From Planomicrobium soli (lineage in GTDB: Bacteria; Bacillota; Bacilli; Bacillales_A; Planococcaceae): 64,000 nucleotides of DNA. The stretch is taken from contig NZ_PYAT01000015.1 of assembly GCF_003014655.1 (NCBI RefSeq), positions 1 to 64,000 of the forward strand, in the 5' to 3' direction. The notes beneath the pieces were generated by a model. It was not told the DNA's origin. It ran no database searches and worked only from the letters and a program-made list of their open reading frames with translations. Within the stretch, counting starts at the first letter, position 1; each line of letters opens with the position of its first letter. The position numbers and the translations under genes are program-made. This document shows, piece by piece, positions 7,233-16,482 of this stretch.

Positions 7233-8708
7233 ATGATAGATTTTTCAACGAACGGCATCATTTTGATTGGAGGCATTTTCCTTCTAGCTGGCGTATTGAT
7301 GACCAAAGTTTCCGCCCGTGCCGGTGTTCCATCCCTCGTTCTCTTCATGATTATCGGTATGTCCTTAGGAAGCGATGTTTCTGGATTGATTTATTTCTCT
7401 AATGCGGAAATTGCTCAATTGGTCGGCATTGTCGCGTTGATCTTCATTTTATTCGAAGGCGGATTGCAGGCAAGCTGGAAACACATACGCCCAGTGCTTG
7501 GCGGTTCGCTGGTCTTAGCGACGATTGGAGTGCTCATTACAACATCAATTGTCGCCGTAACAGCCCATTACATTCTGGATATTAACTGGATTGAAGCTTT
7601 TTTGTTAGGCTCTATTGTCGGCTCCACTGATGCTGCAGCAGTGTTTTCCGTGCTGGCCGGCCAGAATATCAAATCCAAAATCTCTTCTACGTTAGAAGCG
7701 GAATCCGGAACCAATGATCCAATGGCCATGTTTTTAACCATCGCTTTTATTCATTTGATTGAAGTGCCGGATTCGTCAGTTGGCCAAATGGTTGGGGATT
7801 TTGTGCTGGAAATGGGAATTGGTGCAGTGATTGGTATAGGAATGGGATTTGTGGCAGTATGGGCAATCAACCACAGCAGTCTAGATGCAGCAGGCCTGTA
7901 TGCGGTATTATCTGCAGGTTTCGCCATTTTTATTTACAGCTTTGCGGCAATGCTCCATGGCAGCGGATTGCTGGCTGTTTATCTGGCAGCGCTTGTAATG
8001 GGGACACGGGAATTGACTCAAAGCTACTCTATTGTCAGTTTCCATGAAGGGGTCGCATGGCTCATGCAGATTCTCATGTTCGTCATGCTCGGGTTGCTTG
8101 TTTTTCCAAGCCAGTTGGCCGATTGGGATTTAATCTGGAGAGGGCTTGTCCTATCGCTTGTATTGCTGCTGGTAGCACGGCCGATTGCGGTTTTTGTCTC
8201 AACCATTTTCTTCGATTACTCCATAAAAGAAAAAATATTCCTTTCTTGGGCGGGGCTCAGGGGAGCCGTTCCGATCGTCCTTGCCACTTTTCCATTATTG
8301 GCAGGCGTGGAAAACAGCTTTTTGTTCTTTAATATCGTCTTCTTTATTGTCATCACCTCCGCCTTGCTTCAAGGCTCGACCATTCCTTTTATGGCAAAAA
8401 AACTATCGCTGAATGGCCGCCCGCAACCAAAGCGTATTCATTCTCTAGAGCTGGTATCGATGGACAGGGCCAATGCCGAGATGCTGGAAATCGAACTGAC
8501 AGCAAAATCCCCGTTTGCCGGTCAGCTTGTTCAGACGATTGGGTTGCCGAAACAAACTGTTATTAGCGCTATTATCCGTTCCGGTAAGCTCGTTATGCCG
8601 ACCGGGAAAACAAAGTTGAAAGTCGGGGACGTACTATACGTTCTGGCAGAAAAAAAACAAGTGGCCAAAGTGAAGATGGTGCTTGGAGAAGAAGATATCG
8701 CCCATTAG
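7233..8708 (+). CDS. Potassium/proton antiporter (CPA1, NhaP2/CvrA type)
   Basis: This 491-aa integral membrane protein has about 12 hydrophobic segments in residues 1-385 (Na+/H+ exchanger fold), with FLLGSIVGSTDAAAVFSVL and the ESGTNDPMA motif carrying the transport Asp residues. The C-terminal ~90 residues form a soluble TrkA-C (RCK_C) regulatory domain. Family members expel K+ (or Na+) in exchange for protons in alkaline or saline conditions. Start ATG follows a purine-rich GGGCGAAGGG. Single gene between terminators. Confidence 0.88.
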   Translation: MIDFSTNGIILIGGIFLLAGVLMTKVSARAGVPSLVLFMIIGMSLGSDVSGLIYFSNAEIAQLVGIVALIFILFEGGLQASWKHIRPVLGGSLVLATIGVLITTSIVAVTAHYILDINWIEAFLLGSIVGSTDAAAVFSVLAGQNIKSKISSTLEAESGTNDPMAMFLTIAFIHLIEVPDSSVGQMVGDFVLEMGIGAVIGIGMGFVAVWAINHSSLDAAGLYAVLSAGFAIFIYSFAAMLHGSGLLAVYLAALVMGTRELTQSYSIVSFHEGVAWLMQILMFVMLGLLVFPSQLADWDLIWRGLVLSLVLLLVARPIAVFVSTIFFDYSIKEKIFLSWAGLRGAVPIVLATFPLLAGVENSFLFFNIVFFIVITSALLQGSTIPFMAKKLSLNGRPQPKRIHSLELVSMDRANAEMLEIELTAKSPFAGQLVQTIGLPKQTVISAIIRSGKLVMPTGKTKLKVGDVLYVLAEKKQVAKVKMVLGEEDIAH

Positions 8709-8735
8709 CCCGCCCATAGCGGGTTTTTATTTTTT
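8709..8735 (+). terminator. Short terminator after the antiporter
   Basis: CCCGC/GCGGG 5-bp stem followed by TTTTTATTTTTT. The stem is short but the tail is strong. Confidence 0.65.
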
Positions 8736-8807
8736 CCTGAAAAGGATTTTCTATGATGGCAGTCGAATGAAACAGCATACAATGAAAAAAGAAAAGGAGT
8801 TGACTTT

Positions 8808-11174
8808 GTGCCGAAAAAGAGGGAAAAAGGATCGAAGTTGAAATGGATTTTCGGGCTAGCAGGGGGGTTATTGGGTATTGCTGTTGCTGCACTTATTTTT
8901 GTAAACGTTTTCATAAATAAATCCAAACCGGAAATTGAAGGTGAAACAACGGTGAGCGTATTGGAAAATAGAGTGAGCGTCATTAGAGATGAGATCGGCG
9001 TACCGCATATTAAAGCTGAAACAGATGCGGATTTGTACCGCGCGCAAGGTTATGTGCAAGCTCAGGATCGCATGTTTCAAATGGATTTATCGCGCAGGCA
9101 GGCAAGTGGGCGTTTAGCAGAAGTAGTTGGGGAAGCAGCGGTCGATACCGATAAGTTTTTCCGGACGTTCAGTTTGAAAAATGCAGCCGAAAAATCGTGG
9201 GACGGATACGACAAAGAAGCTAAACAAGTGCTTCAGTGGTATTCGGAAGGCGTTAATGCATACATAAAAGAAGCGAAGTCGGAGAATAAGTTGAGCTTCG
9301 AGTTTTCACTGCTTGGTTATGAACCGGAGGAATGGTCGCCGATCGATTCTTTGACCATCGGCAAGTACATGGCGTATGACCTTGGGGGAAATTGGTCGAC
9401 ACTTGCTATACGCCACTGGGCATTGAACGAGTTCTCTGAGAATAAGGCAAGGGAGTTGTTCATCGAGTATCCGGAAAATGCGCCATCAATCATTAGAGCC
9501 AATTTAAAGCACAAGGTGAAAGTGGCAGGGGACTTCAATAGTTCCCCCATCCCTCCGGAATTCAATGGCAGTAACAATTGGGTTGTATCTGGAGATAAAA
9601 CTGAAAGCGGCAAGCCGCTTCTGGCGGACGATCCGCATCTTGGCCTCAGCACGCCATCAATTTGGTATCAAATGCATTTGGAATCGCCAGAACAAAATGT
9701 CAGCGGTGTAATATTTGCCGGTATTCCGGGCATTATCTTGGGCCATAATGAAGAAATAGCTTGGGGCGTAACGAATGTTGGCCCGGATGTCCAGGATTTG
9801 TACATTGAAACGCCGAATCCCAAAGATGCTCACCAATTTTTATACGAAGGCAAGTGGGAGCAAGCGGAAGTGCGCGAGGAACCGATCAAAGTGAAAGACG
9901 GTAAGACGGAAGAATTTGAAGTGGTCGTGACACGCCATGGGCCGATCATTTCCAATGTTCTATACAAAGAGGAAGATCCGGAAGCTTTGTTCTCGATGCA
10001 ATGGACAGCACTTGAGCCTACTCTGGAGCTGCAGGCTGTATTAGGCTTCAACAAAGCGGCAAATTGGGAAGAGTTTGAAACCGCGCTGGAAGATTTCCAA
10101 ACTCCGGCGCAAAACTTTGTGTTTGCATCAACCGACGGCACCATCGCCTATAAAGCGAATGGCCGGATTCCAATACGGAAATCAGGAGACGGACAATTGC
10201 CTGTTCCTGGGAGTTCTGATGAATATGGCTGGATAGGTTATGTGCCGTTTGATAAACTGCCGCGTGCAGTCAATCCGGCTAGTGGATTTATCGCCACGGC
10301 GAATAACGAAGTGGTGGATGAATCGTACCAGTATCACATCACCGATTTTTGGGCACAGCCTTACCGATATGAGCGAATAGCAGAAGTGCTTGAAGTATCG
10401 GACGATTTGACGAAAGAAGATATGATGGCGCTGCAGATGGATCAGAAAAATTTGTATGCAGCTGAATTTTTGGGGAGTATGATGGCGGCTGTACGTGGTG
10501 AAACTAAGGAGTATGATGAGCTGCTTAATATTTTGGAACACTGGGATGGAGTTGACAGCCAAGAGCAAGCGGCGCCGCTCATTTTCCACAATTGGATCAA
10601 GCAGTTGCCAGTTACCTTGCTTGCAGATGAATTTCCAGAAGATGTTTTTGAAATGCTCCCTGGCAAAAATCATATTACGGACCAGATGATGCGAGATGCG
10701 TTCGTCGGCAGGGGAGGAGTTTGGGTTTCGGAATATGGGGGAGTTGGAAAATGGCTTACAGACGCGCTTGCTGAAAGTATTGCGCAAACAGAGAAAAAGT
10801 TCGGCAGCGACTATGAAGACTGGAAGTGGGGAGATGATCACCAGTTAACCTTCCCGCATCCTTTAGCCGCAGCGTCACCAATTATTGCCCAATTTTTAAA
10901 TCCGGATTCGGTGCCGATCGGCGGCTCGAATATTACGGTTCAAGCGGCTGCTTCCAATAAGGAGGGCGAAGTCAACCATGGCGCTTCCTGGCGATTTGTC
11001 GCTGACTTGAGCGATTTGTCCAGGGCCTATCACATAGTCGGACCAGGCCAGAGCGGCCATATGAAGTCGGCTTATTTCCATAACCAAGTAGATGACTGGG
11101 CCGAAGGAAGATACCATGAAACCATACTGGGTGGAGAGGTGAAAGGATCGACATTAATCTTGTCTCCAGAGTAG
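8808..11174 (+). CDS. Penicillin acylase family protein (Ntn hydrolase, membrane-anchored)
   Basis: This 788-aa member of peptidase family S45 (penicillin G acylase / acyl-homoserine lactone acylase / cephalosporin acylase) starts with GTG at 8808 after AAAAGGAG. Residues ~13-35 are an uncleaved N-terminal membrane anchor or signal, so the enzyme faces outward. The alpha chain contains GVPHIKAETDADLYRAQGYVQAQDRMFQMD. Autocleavage is expected before Ser255 in the NGSNNWVVSG motif, which starts the beta chain. It hydrolyses amide-linked acyl groups; the natural substrate (for example AHL or N-acyl amino acids) cannot be told from sequence. No linked resistance genes. Confidence 0.92.
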   Translation: MPKKREKGSKLKWIFGLAGGLLGIAVAALIFVNVFINKSKPEIEGETTVSVLENRVSVIRDEIGVPHIKAETDADLYRAQGYVQAQDRMFQMDLSRRQASGRLAEVVGEAAVDTDKFFRTFSLKNAAEKSWDGYDKEAKQVLQWYSEGVNAYIKEAKSENKLSFEFSLLGYEPEEWSPIDSLTIGKYMAYDLGGNWSTLAIRHWALNEFSENKARELFIEYPENAPSIIRANLKHKVKVAGDFNSSPIPPEFNGSNNWVVSGDKTESGKPLLADDPHLGLSTPSIWYQMHLESPEQNVSGVIFAGIPGIILGHNEEIAWGVTNVGPDVQDLYIETPNPKDAHQFLYEGKWEQAEVREEPIKVKDGKTEEFEVVVTRHGPIISNVLYKEEDPEALFSMQWTALEPTLELQAVLGFNKAANWEEFETALEDFQTPAQNFVFASTDGTIAYKANGRIPIRKSGDGQLPVPGSSDEYGWIGYVPFDKLPRAVNPASGFIATANNEVVDESYQYHITDFWAQPYRYERIAEVLEVSDDLTKEDMMALQMDQKNLYAAEFLGSMMAAVRGETKEYDELLNILEHWDGVDSQEQAAPLIFHNWIKQLPVTLLADEFPEDVFEMLPGKNHITDQMMRDAFVGRGGVWVSEYGGVGKWLTDALAESIAQTEKKFGSDYEDWKWGDDHQLTFPHPLAAASPIIAQFLNPDSVPIGGSNITVQAAASNKEGEVNHGASWRFVADLSDLSRAYHIVGPGQSGHMKSAYFHNQVDDWAEGRYHETILGGEVKGSTLILSPE

Positions 11175-11208
11175 GCTATAATAAGAGAAAACGATTAGAG
11201 GCGATAGT

Positions 11209-11562
11209 GTGAAACGGTTGTTGGCGGTCGGTTTCGGCGGAATGGCGGGAACGGTACTGCGGATGTGGATTTATACAGCGGTTCCCAGTGGGTTTGGAAT
11301 ATGGACGGTCAATCTGGCAGGAAGCTTTTTGATCGGCATAGCGGCTGCACGGCTAGCAGGAAAATCTGCGGAACTGCGGTTATTCATCTCGACAGGGCTG
11401 CTCGGTTCGTTTACAACTTTCTCTGCCTTCTCCGGCGATTGGTTCCATTATCTGGATCAATCTTTCGTGCAGGGAATGGTATTTGCTTTAGGTATGACTA
11501 CTGGCTCGATCGTGGCTGCCGCTTTTGGTTTGTGGATCGGCAGAAAGGAAGGTTCTCAATGA
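11209..11562 (+). CDS. crcB1: Fluoride channel subunit CrcB 1
   Basis: This 117-aa four-TM Fluc/CrcB protein exports fluoride passively. Motifs: GGMAGTVLRMW, NLAGSFLIGI (pore Asn) and TGLLGSFTTFSAFS with the phenylalanine-box TTFS. GTG start after AGAGGCG. Its stop overlaps the start of a second crcB (ATGA), so the two subunits are translationally coupled and likely form the antiparallel heterodimer seen in Gram-positives with paired genes. Confidence 0.94.
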   Translation: MKRLLAVGFGGMAGTVLRMWIYTAVPSGFGIWTVNLAGSFLIGIAAARLAGKSAELRLFISTGLLGSFTTFSAFSGDWFHYLDQSFVQGMVFALGMTTGSIVAAAFGLWIGRKEGSQ

Positions 11563-11888
11563 TCAGCGTTGCAATTGGTGGTTTTTTTGGTGCTATTGCT
11601 CGCTACCTGTTTTATCTTTTCGCCGAAAGCAAAGTGTTGCAGCCGAAAGCGGCCACTTGGCTTATAAATAGCTTAGGTTCATTTGCGCTTGGCGCGCTTT
11701 TGGGAAGTGGAGAGGTATCAGCATTTTGGATAACAGGTTTTTTGGGCGCTTTCACGACATTTTCTACAATGGCCCTCGACATAGTCAAAGACATTGAAGA
11801 CGGCAAGTGGCAGAACGGATTGGTATACGCTGCAGCTGCTTTGTCCAGCGGCATCGCGATGTTCAGTTTAGCCTATGCAATAATGTAA
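11559..11888 (+). CDS. crcB2: Fluoride channel subunit CrcB 2
   Basis: This 109-aa four-TM protein starts at the ATG of the ATGA overlap (11559) with AAGGAAGG a few bases before. Motifs: IGGFFGAIARYLF, NSLGSFALGALLG and TGFLGAFTTFSTMALD. It is the partner of CrcB1. A terminator follows directly. Confidence 0.94.
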   Translation: MISVAIGGFFGAIARYLFYLFAESKVLQPKAATWLINSLGSFALGALLGSGEVSAFWITGFLGAFTTFSTMALDIVKDIEDGKWQNGLVYAAAALSSGIAMFSLAYAIM

Positions 11889-11890
11889 CA

Positions 11891-11929
11891 AAAGAGGCAT
11901 CCGGTAATTTACCGGATGCCTCTTTTTGT
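11891..11929 (+). terminator. Bidirectional terminator between crcB2 and uspA
   Basis: A 17-bp stem AAAGAGGCATCCGGTAA with its complement (11909-11925) ends in T5. The A-run on the other side lets it serve the convergent minus-strand uspA operon too. Confidence 0.93.
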
Positions 11930-12349
11930 TCATTTGACAATAATGACAGGCGCGTGAACCCGTTTCGCCACTTTATGGCTGACGCTGCCCAGCACCATTT
12001 CCTGAAAGGAGTTCAGCCCGCGGCTGCCAATGAAAACCACGTCATAGCCGTTTTCATTGGCGTGCTGAACGATTGTCGGACCCGGTGTACCATGCAGCGT
12101 TTTTGTTTCAAACGCCACGCCTTCCGAGCGGAAGATCTCTTCTAACGGCAATAAATGCTTGCGTCTTTCAAAATGGACTTCGTCATTGCTCTGGCCATGA
12201 AGAATTTCGCTGCGCGCTTTTTCATAATCGATGACATAAAGAAGGGTAATGACAGCATCAGGATTCGTTTTTGCCATTCTCACCGCTTCTCGGGCGGCTC
12301 TGATGGAATGCTCGGAGCCATCTGCTGCAACAAGAATTTTTTGATACAT
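11930..12349 (-). CDS. Universal stress protein UspA family
   Basis: This 139-aa cytosolic Usp-fold protein (YQKILVAADGSEHSIRAAREAV) has the ATP-binding signature G-x2-G-x9-GS in IGSRGLNSFQEMVLGSVSHKV. It lies 12 bp downstream of the SulP transporter gene on the same strand, with RBS GGAGGGG, so the two are an operon. SulP-Usp pairs are common, suggesting the Usp modulates the transporter or signals its state. Confidence 0.93.
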   Translation of the reverse strand: MYQKILVAADGSEHSIRAAREAVRMAKTNPDAVITLLYVIDYEKARSEILHGQSNDEVHFERRKHLLPLEEIFRSEGVAFETKTLHGTPGPTIVQHANENGYDVVFIGSRGLNSFQEMVLGSVSHKVAKRVHAPVIIVK

Positions 12350-12361
12350 GCAAACCCCTCC

Positions 12362-13834
12362 TTAATGTTGGCTTGGACTGCTGCCTTCTTTGCCATAAGT
12401 CGCTAATTTGTTCACGAGTTTTTGGCTCGATGCATTTAACCCTACGATTTCCACTTTTTGCGCTTTTGCTTGTAATTTGTTCATTACACGGTCGATGGCT
12501 CCAACTCCAGAATCATCCCAGACAGTTGCATCTGAAAAATCCAATATAATGTGATCGACTGCATGTGCAGTATCGAAATACGCTACAAAATCCTGAGTTG
12601 AAGCAAAGAATAATTGTCCGTGTACTGTATAAACATTCGACGCATCTTTTTCAAATTCCTTTTTTCGGATTTCTACTTTGGAAATTTTAGCTGCAAACAA
12701 AACCGCACTCAAGATGACTCCTGCAAATACGCCTTTTGATAAATCGTGTGTGTAAACGACTACCACTACAGTTACCAGCATGACAATCGCGTCTGCTTTT
12801 GGGGCAGTCGCCATATACTTGAATGACCCCCAGTCAAATGTGCCGATGCACACCATGACCATAATGCCGGCAAGAACGGGCATCGGAATTTGCACAACCC
12901 AATTTCCAAGAACAATGATCAAAAACATTAATACGGCTCCGGCAGTAAATGTAGACAAGCGCCCGCGTCCGCCGGATTGGACATTGATGCCAGATTGGCC
13001 GATCATCGCGCACCCAGCCATGCCGCCGAAAAAGCCGGTAACAAAATTAGCGATTCCTTGGCCGCGTGCTTCCTGGTTTTTATCCGAATCCGTTTCCGTC
13101 GCATCGTCCAAAATGGATGCCGTCAATAATGATTCCAACAATCCAATGATTGAAAGCGCCAATGCTGTTGGAAAAATAATCTGCAACGTTTCGAAAGTAA
13201 ACGGCACATTCGGAAGGAAAAACGTCGGCAGTGTTTGGGAAATAGTGCCGAGACTGCCGACATTCTGAATGTCGATGCCTGTATACATAACAAGTCCGGA
13301 CAACACTAAAATCGCGATAAGCGGTGCTGGAATTGCCGTGAAGAAACGCGGCAGGATATAGACGATGGCCAAGGTAACAGCCACAAAAACATACGTAATT
13401 AAATTAATTCCGAAAATAAACGGCACTTGCGCCAGAAAAATCAAAATGGCGAGTGAGTTGACAAAGCCAATCATAACGGCACGTGGAATAAACTTCATAA
13501 AGCGCGCGATTTTCAAATAACCGAAAATCACTTGAATAATTCCAGTTAAAATCGTCGCGGCCAATAGATAATCCAAACCATGATCACGGACTAAAGTGAC
13601 CATCGCAAGCGCCATGGCGCCAGTGGCGGCTGAAATCATGGCGGGCCTTCCGCCGACAAATGAGATGATGACCGCAATGGAGAACGAAGCATATAGCCCG
13701 ACCATCGGGTCCACTCCAGCAATGATAGAGAAAGCGATTGCCTCTGGAATAAGAGCCAAAGCAACAACGATGCCGGCAAGAATATCCGCTCGGATATTGC
13801 CAAACCATTGCTCTTTATAGATTGGTGTGTTCAA
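12362..13834 (-). CDS. SulP family anion transporter with STAS domain
   Basis: This 490-aa protein has a SulP/SLC26 membrane domain of 10-14 hydrophobic segments (residues ~10-385; [33 protein letters not shown]) and a short STAS domain (~395-480; [21 protein letters not shown]). SulP proteins carry sulfate, bicarbonate or other anions in symport; the substrate is not decided by sequence. TTG start at 13834 after AAAGGAAG. First gene of a two-gene operon with uspA. Confidence 0.92.
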   Translation of the reverse strand: MNTPIYKEQWFGNIRADILAGIVVALALIPEAIAFSIIAGVDPMVGLYASFSIAVIISFVGGRPAMISAATGAMALAMVTLVRDHGLDYLLAATILTGIIQVIFGYLKIARFMKFIPRAVMIGFVNSLAILIFLAQVPFIFGINLITYVFVAVTLAIVYILPRFFTAIPAPLIAILVLSGLVMYTGIDIQNVGSLGTISQTLPTFFLPNVPFTFETLQIIFPTALALSIIGLLESLLTASILDDATETDSDKNQEARGQGIANFVTGFFGGMAGCAMIGQSGINVQSGGRGRLSTFTAGAVLMFLIIVLGNWVVQIPMPVLAGIMVMVCIGTFDWGSFKYMATAPKADAIVMLVTVVVVVYTHDLSKGVFAGVILSAVLFAAKISKVEIRKKEFEKDASNVYTVHGQLFFASTQDFVAYFDTAHAVDHIILDFSDATVWDDSGVGAIDRVMNKLQAKAQKVEIVGLNASSQKLVNKLATYGKEGSSPSQH

Positions 13835-13954
13835 AAAAATTCCACTTCCTTTTAATCTGTTTTTCTTTTTGACTCCTCACTCTCAAAGAAGTCCCGGGGC
13901 TTTGCAATAGTAAAAACTTTATCATTTTTTCTGCAAAGTGTAAACGTTCTTCAT

Positions 13955-14022
13955 TCAAATCGGCGTTTGACTAAAGTTTTCGAAAGATTTATACTAGAGA
14001 AAACAGTCAAATGAACATTTGA
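13955..14022 (+). promoter_or_regulatory. cadCA promoter bracketed by two CadC-type operators
   Basis: The promoter TTGACT (13967-13972), 17 bp, TATACT (13990-13995) is near consensus. TCAAATGAACATTTGA (14007-14022) is a 6-4-6 inverted repeat matching the known cad box of staphylococcal CadC. TCAAATCGGCGTTTGA (13955-13970) is a second, less perfect copy overlapping the -35. The two centres are 52 bp apart, about five helical turns. Confidence 0.85.
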
Positions 14023-14041
14023 ATGAAAGAGGGTCTCCGAT

Positions 14042-14413
14042 ATGAGAGAAATTTGCGAAATCACGACAGTCCACCCGGAAGTAGTAGAAAAAGTGCAGCC
14101 GCGCATGGCCGATATGTCTCAAGTGGCCAATTTATTTAAAGCGTTGGCCGATGAAACAAGATTAACTATTGCGTATGCCCTAACAATAGAAGAAGAAATG
14201 TGCGTTTGTGATATTGCAGCAGTGATTGGTTCGTCGACAGCTACAGCTTCGCATCATTTGCGTTATCTTCGAGACCGCGGATTAGCCAAGTCTGCGCGCA
14301 AAGGAAAACAAGTTTATTATTCGTTATCCGATGACCACGTCCATCAGCTGGTGAAGATTGCCCATGAGCATGCGAAAGAGGGTGCCGAGGATGCAAAAAA
14401 CATATCGTCTTGA
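14042..14413 (+). CDS. cadC: ArsR/SmtB family metal-sensing repressor CadC
   Basis: This 123-aa winged-helix repressor has N-terminal Cys6, a CVCD motif (Cys at about residues 58 and 60) as in the alpha3N Cd/Pb/Zn site of CadC, and the recognition helix SSTATASHHLRYLRDRGLAKSARKGKQVYYSL. The C-terminal DDHVHQLVKIAHEHAKE fits the alpha5 Zn site. It represses its own operon by binding the palindromes upstream and is released by Cd/Pb/Zn. ATG after AGAGGG. It overlaps cadA by 23 nt. Confidence 0.93.
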   Translation: MREICEITTVHPEVVEKVQPRMADMSQVANLFKALADETRLTIAYALTIEEEMCVCDIAAVIGSSTATASHHLRYLRDRGLAKSARKGKQVYYSLSDDHVHQLVKIAHEHAKEGAEDAKNISS

Positions 14414-16460
14414 AAATTTATCCTGCACAAGCTGCGCCGCAAAATTCGAAAAGAACATCCGGGCGTTGCCCCAAATCAACACAGTCAACTTAAATTTCGG
14501 TGCTTCAAAGCTGACTGTAGACGGTAACGTATCGATTGCAGATTTGGAGAAAGCAGGAGCGTTTGACCATATCCGCGTTTATCCGGAGAAGGCGAAGGTG
14601 GAGTATGTACCGTTCTACAAACGGCGCCAAACAATTGAAGCGGCGCTGTCATTTGTCTTGATGCTCATCGGAGTTATTGTTTCATTCCAAACGAGTGAAA
14701 CCGACCCGCGTGCCATTGGGTTGTTTGGTGCGGCAATTGCCATCGGCGGCTATGGGATGTTCTGGACCGGATTTAAAAATTTAATGAAGTTACAATTTGA
14801 TATGAAGACATTGATGACCATCGCGATTATCGGTGCCGTAATCATTGGAGAATGGCGTGAAGGTGCGGTAGTCGTCTTCTTGTTTGCGGTAAGCGAAGCG
14901 TTGGAGTCTTTTTCAATGAACAAAGCACGGCAGTCGATTCGCGGATTGATGGATTTGGCTCCTGCCCGTGCCTTGATTCAGCGCAATGGAGAACTTTTGG
15001 AGTTGGATACAGAAGACATTCAAGTGGGGGATATGCTGATCGTCAAGCCAGGCCAAAAAATAGCCATGGATGGAACGGTACTGCGGGGGTCTTCTTCCGT
15101 CAACCAAGCAGCGATTACCGGCGAATCGATTCCGGCTTTAAAGCAGCAAGGTGATGAAGTGTTTGCAGGTACTTTTAATGAAGAAGGTGCTCTTGAAGTT
15201 CACGTTACAAAGCGGGTAGAAGACACGACTATTGCCAAAATCATTCATTTAGTAGAAGAAGCACAAGCTGAAAAAGCGCCTTCCCAGCAATTCGTTGACC
15301 GTTTTGCCAAATACTATACACCGGCTATTATTGTTATCGCCTTCTTGGTGGCCATTGTACCGGGATTTATAACCGGGAACTGGGACTTGTGGGTTTACCA
15401 GGGACTAGCCGTATTGGTCGTCGGATGTCCGTGTGCGCTCGTCGTTTCGACGCCGGTCGCCATCGTCACAGCCATCGGCAATGCTGCTCGCCAAGGTGTA
15501 TTGATCAAAGGCGGCATCCATCTAGAAGAAACCGGGCGAATTCAAGCTATCGCTTTCGATAAGACCGGAACGTTGACTAAAGGCTATCCGGAAATGACAG
15601 ATGTCATTGCAGAATCTGGTTATACAAGAGACGAAGTGGTGAAGATTGCAGCTTCTGTAGAAACCATGTCCCAGCATCCGCTGGCTCGAGCCATTACTGT
15701 CCAAGCGGACGGAGCCTACGAATACGAGGATTTCCAATCCCTCACTGGAAAAGGGGCAAGTGCCATTGTGAATAGCATCCGGGTTTCAGTAGGCAGTTTG
15801 GTTTGGGCGGAAGAAGAAGGGTTCCAAATTCCGTCCCATTACTGGAAACTGCAGGAAAGCGGGAAATCTGTCATGGCTGTATTCTCAGCAATGGAATTGA
15901 TCGGTGCCATTGCAGTGGCTGATGCAATCAGAAAAGAAAGTCCGCAAATCGTTCGCACCTTGAAAGATATGGGCATTCAACGAACCATTATGTTGACAGG
16001 TGACCACCCGGCTACTGCAAACGCCATCGCAGCAAGCATTGGGATGACTGATGTCCGTGCCGGATTGATGCCGGAAGATAAATTATCAGCGATTAAAGAG
16101 CTTCAACAAACGTATGGACGTGTTGCTATGATTGGTGACGGTGTCAACGATGCGCCTGCCCTCGCAGCGTCCACAATCGGCATTGCAATGGGTGGAGCGG
16201 GAACAGATGCTGCACTTGAAACTGCAGATATTGCTTTAATGGCGGACGATTTGGAAAAACTTCCGTATACAATTAGACTCAGCCGAAAAACTTTGCGTAT
16301 AATAAAGGAAAATATCATTTTTGCTTTAGGATTGAAAATAATTGCTTTGCTTCTGATTATTCCAGGGTGGCTGACGTTATGGATCGCAATTTTTGCGGAT
16401 ATGGGCGCTACACTGCTCGTTATTTTGAATGCGCTGCGGTTGGTGAAAGTTCAGAAGTAA
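14391..16460 (+). CDS. cadA: Heavy-metal translocating P1B-type ATPase (Cd/Zn/Pb efflux)
   Basis: This 689-aa membrane ATPase carries an N-terminal metal-binding domain with SCTSC (Cys12, Cys15), eight predicted TM segments, the Cys-Pro-Cys ion site in VVGCPCALVVSTP, the phosphorylated Asp in FDKTGTLTKG, the HP motif (SQHPLARAI) and hinge GDGVNDAPALA. CPC plus the cadC partner points to Cd2+/Zn2+/Pb2+ rather than Cu+. ATG 14391 is chosen, inside the end of cadC and preceded by GAGG; upstream in-frame starts lie deeper in cadC. Confidence 0.93.
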   Translation: MQKTYRLENLSCTSCAAKFEKNIRALPQINTVNLNFGASKLTVDGNVSIADLEKAGAFDHIRVYPEKAKVEYVPFYKRRQTIEAALSFVLMLIGVIVSFQTSETDPRAIGLFGAAIAIGGYGMFWTGFKNLMKLQFDMKTLMTIAIIGAVIIGEWREGAVVVFLFAVSEALESFSMNKARQSIRGLMDLAPARALIQRNGELLELDTEDIQVGDMLIVKPGQKIAMDGTVLRGSSSVNQAAITGESIPALKQQGDEVFAGTFNEEGALEVHVTKRVEDTTIAKIIHLVEEAQAEKAPSQQFVDRFAKYYTPAIIVIAFLVAIVPGFITGNWDLWVYQGLAVLVVGCPCALVVSTPVAIVTAIGNAARQGVLIKGGIHLEETGRIQAIAFDKTGTLTKGYPEMTDVIAESGYTRDEVVKIAASVETMSQHPLARAITVQADGAYEYEDFQSLTGKGASAIVNSIRVSVGSLVWAEEEGFQIPSHYWKLQESGKSVMAVFSAMELIGAIAVADAIRKESPQIVRTLKDMGIQRTIMLTGDHPATANAIAASIGMTDVRAGLMPEDKLSAIKELQQTYGRVAMIGDGVNDAPALAASTIGIAMGGAGTDAALETADIALMADDLEKLPYTIRLSRKTLRIIKENIIFALGLKIIALLLIIPGWLTLWIAIFADMGATLLVILNALRLVKVQK

Positions 16461-16482
16461 GAAGTACTTGGAGGATTTTGGT

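Noticed and set aside
8808-11174. Beta-lactam resistance function for the penicillin acylase family gene
   Set aside because: Family membership alone does not show penicillin cleavage; no resistance or regulatory context is present.
11175-11208. Fluoride (crcB) riboswitch before crcB1
   Set aside because: GAGGCGATAGTG looks faintly similar to part of the consensus, but only 34 nt separate the stop of the acylase gene and the crcB1 start and the paired elements are not there.
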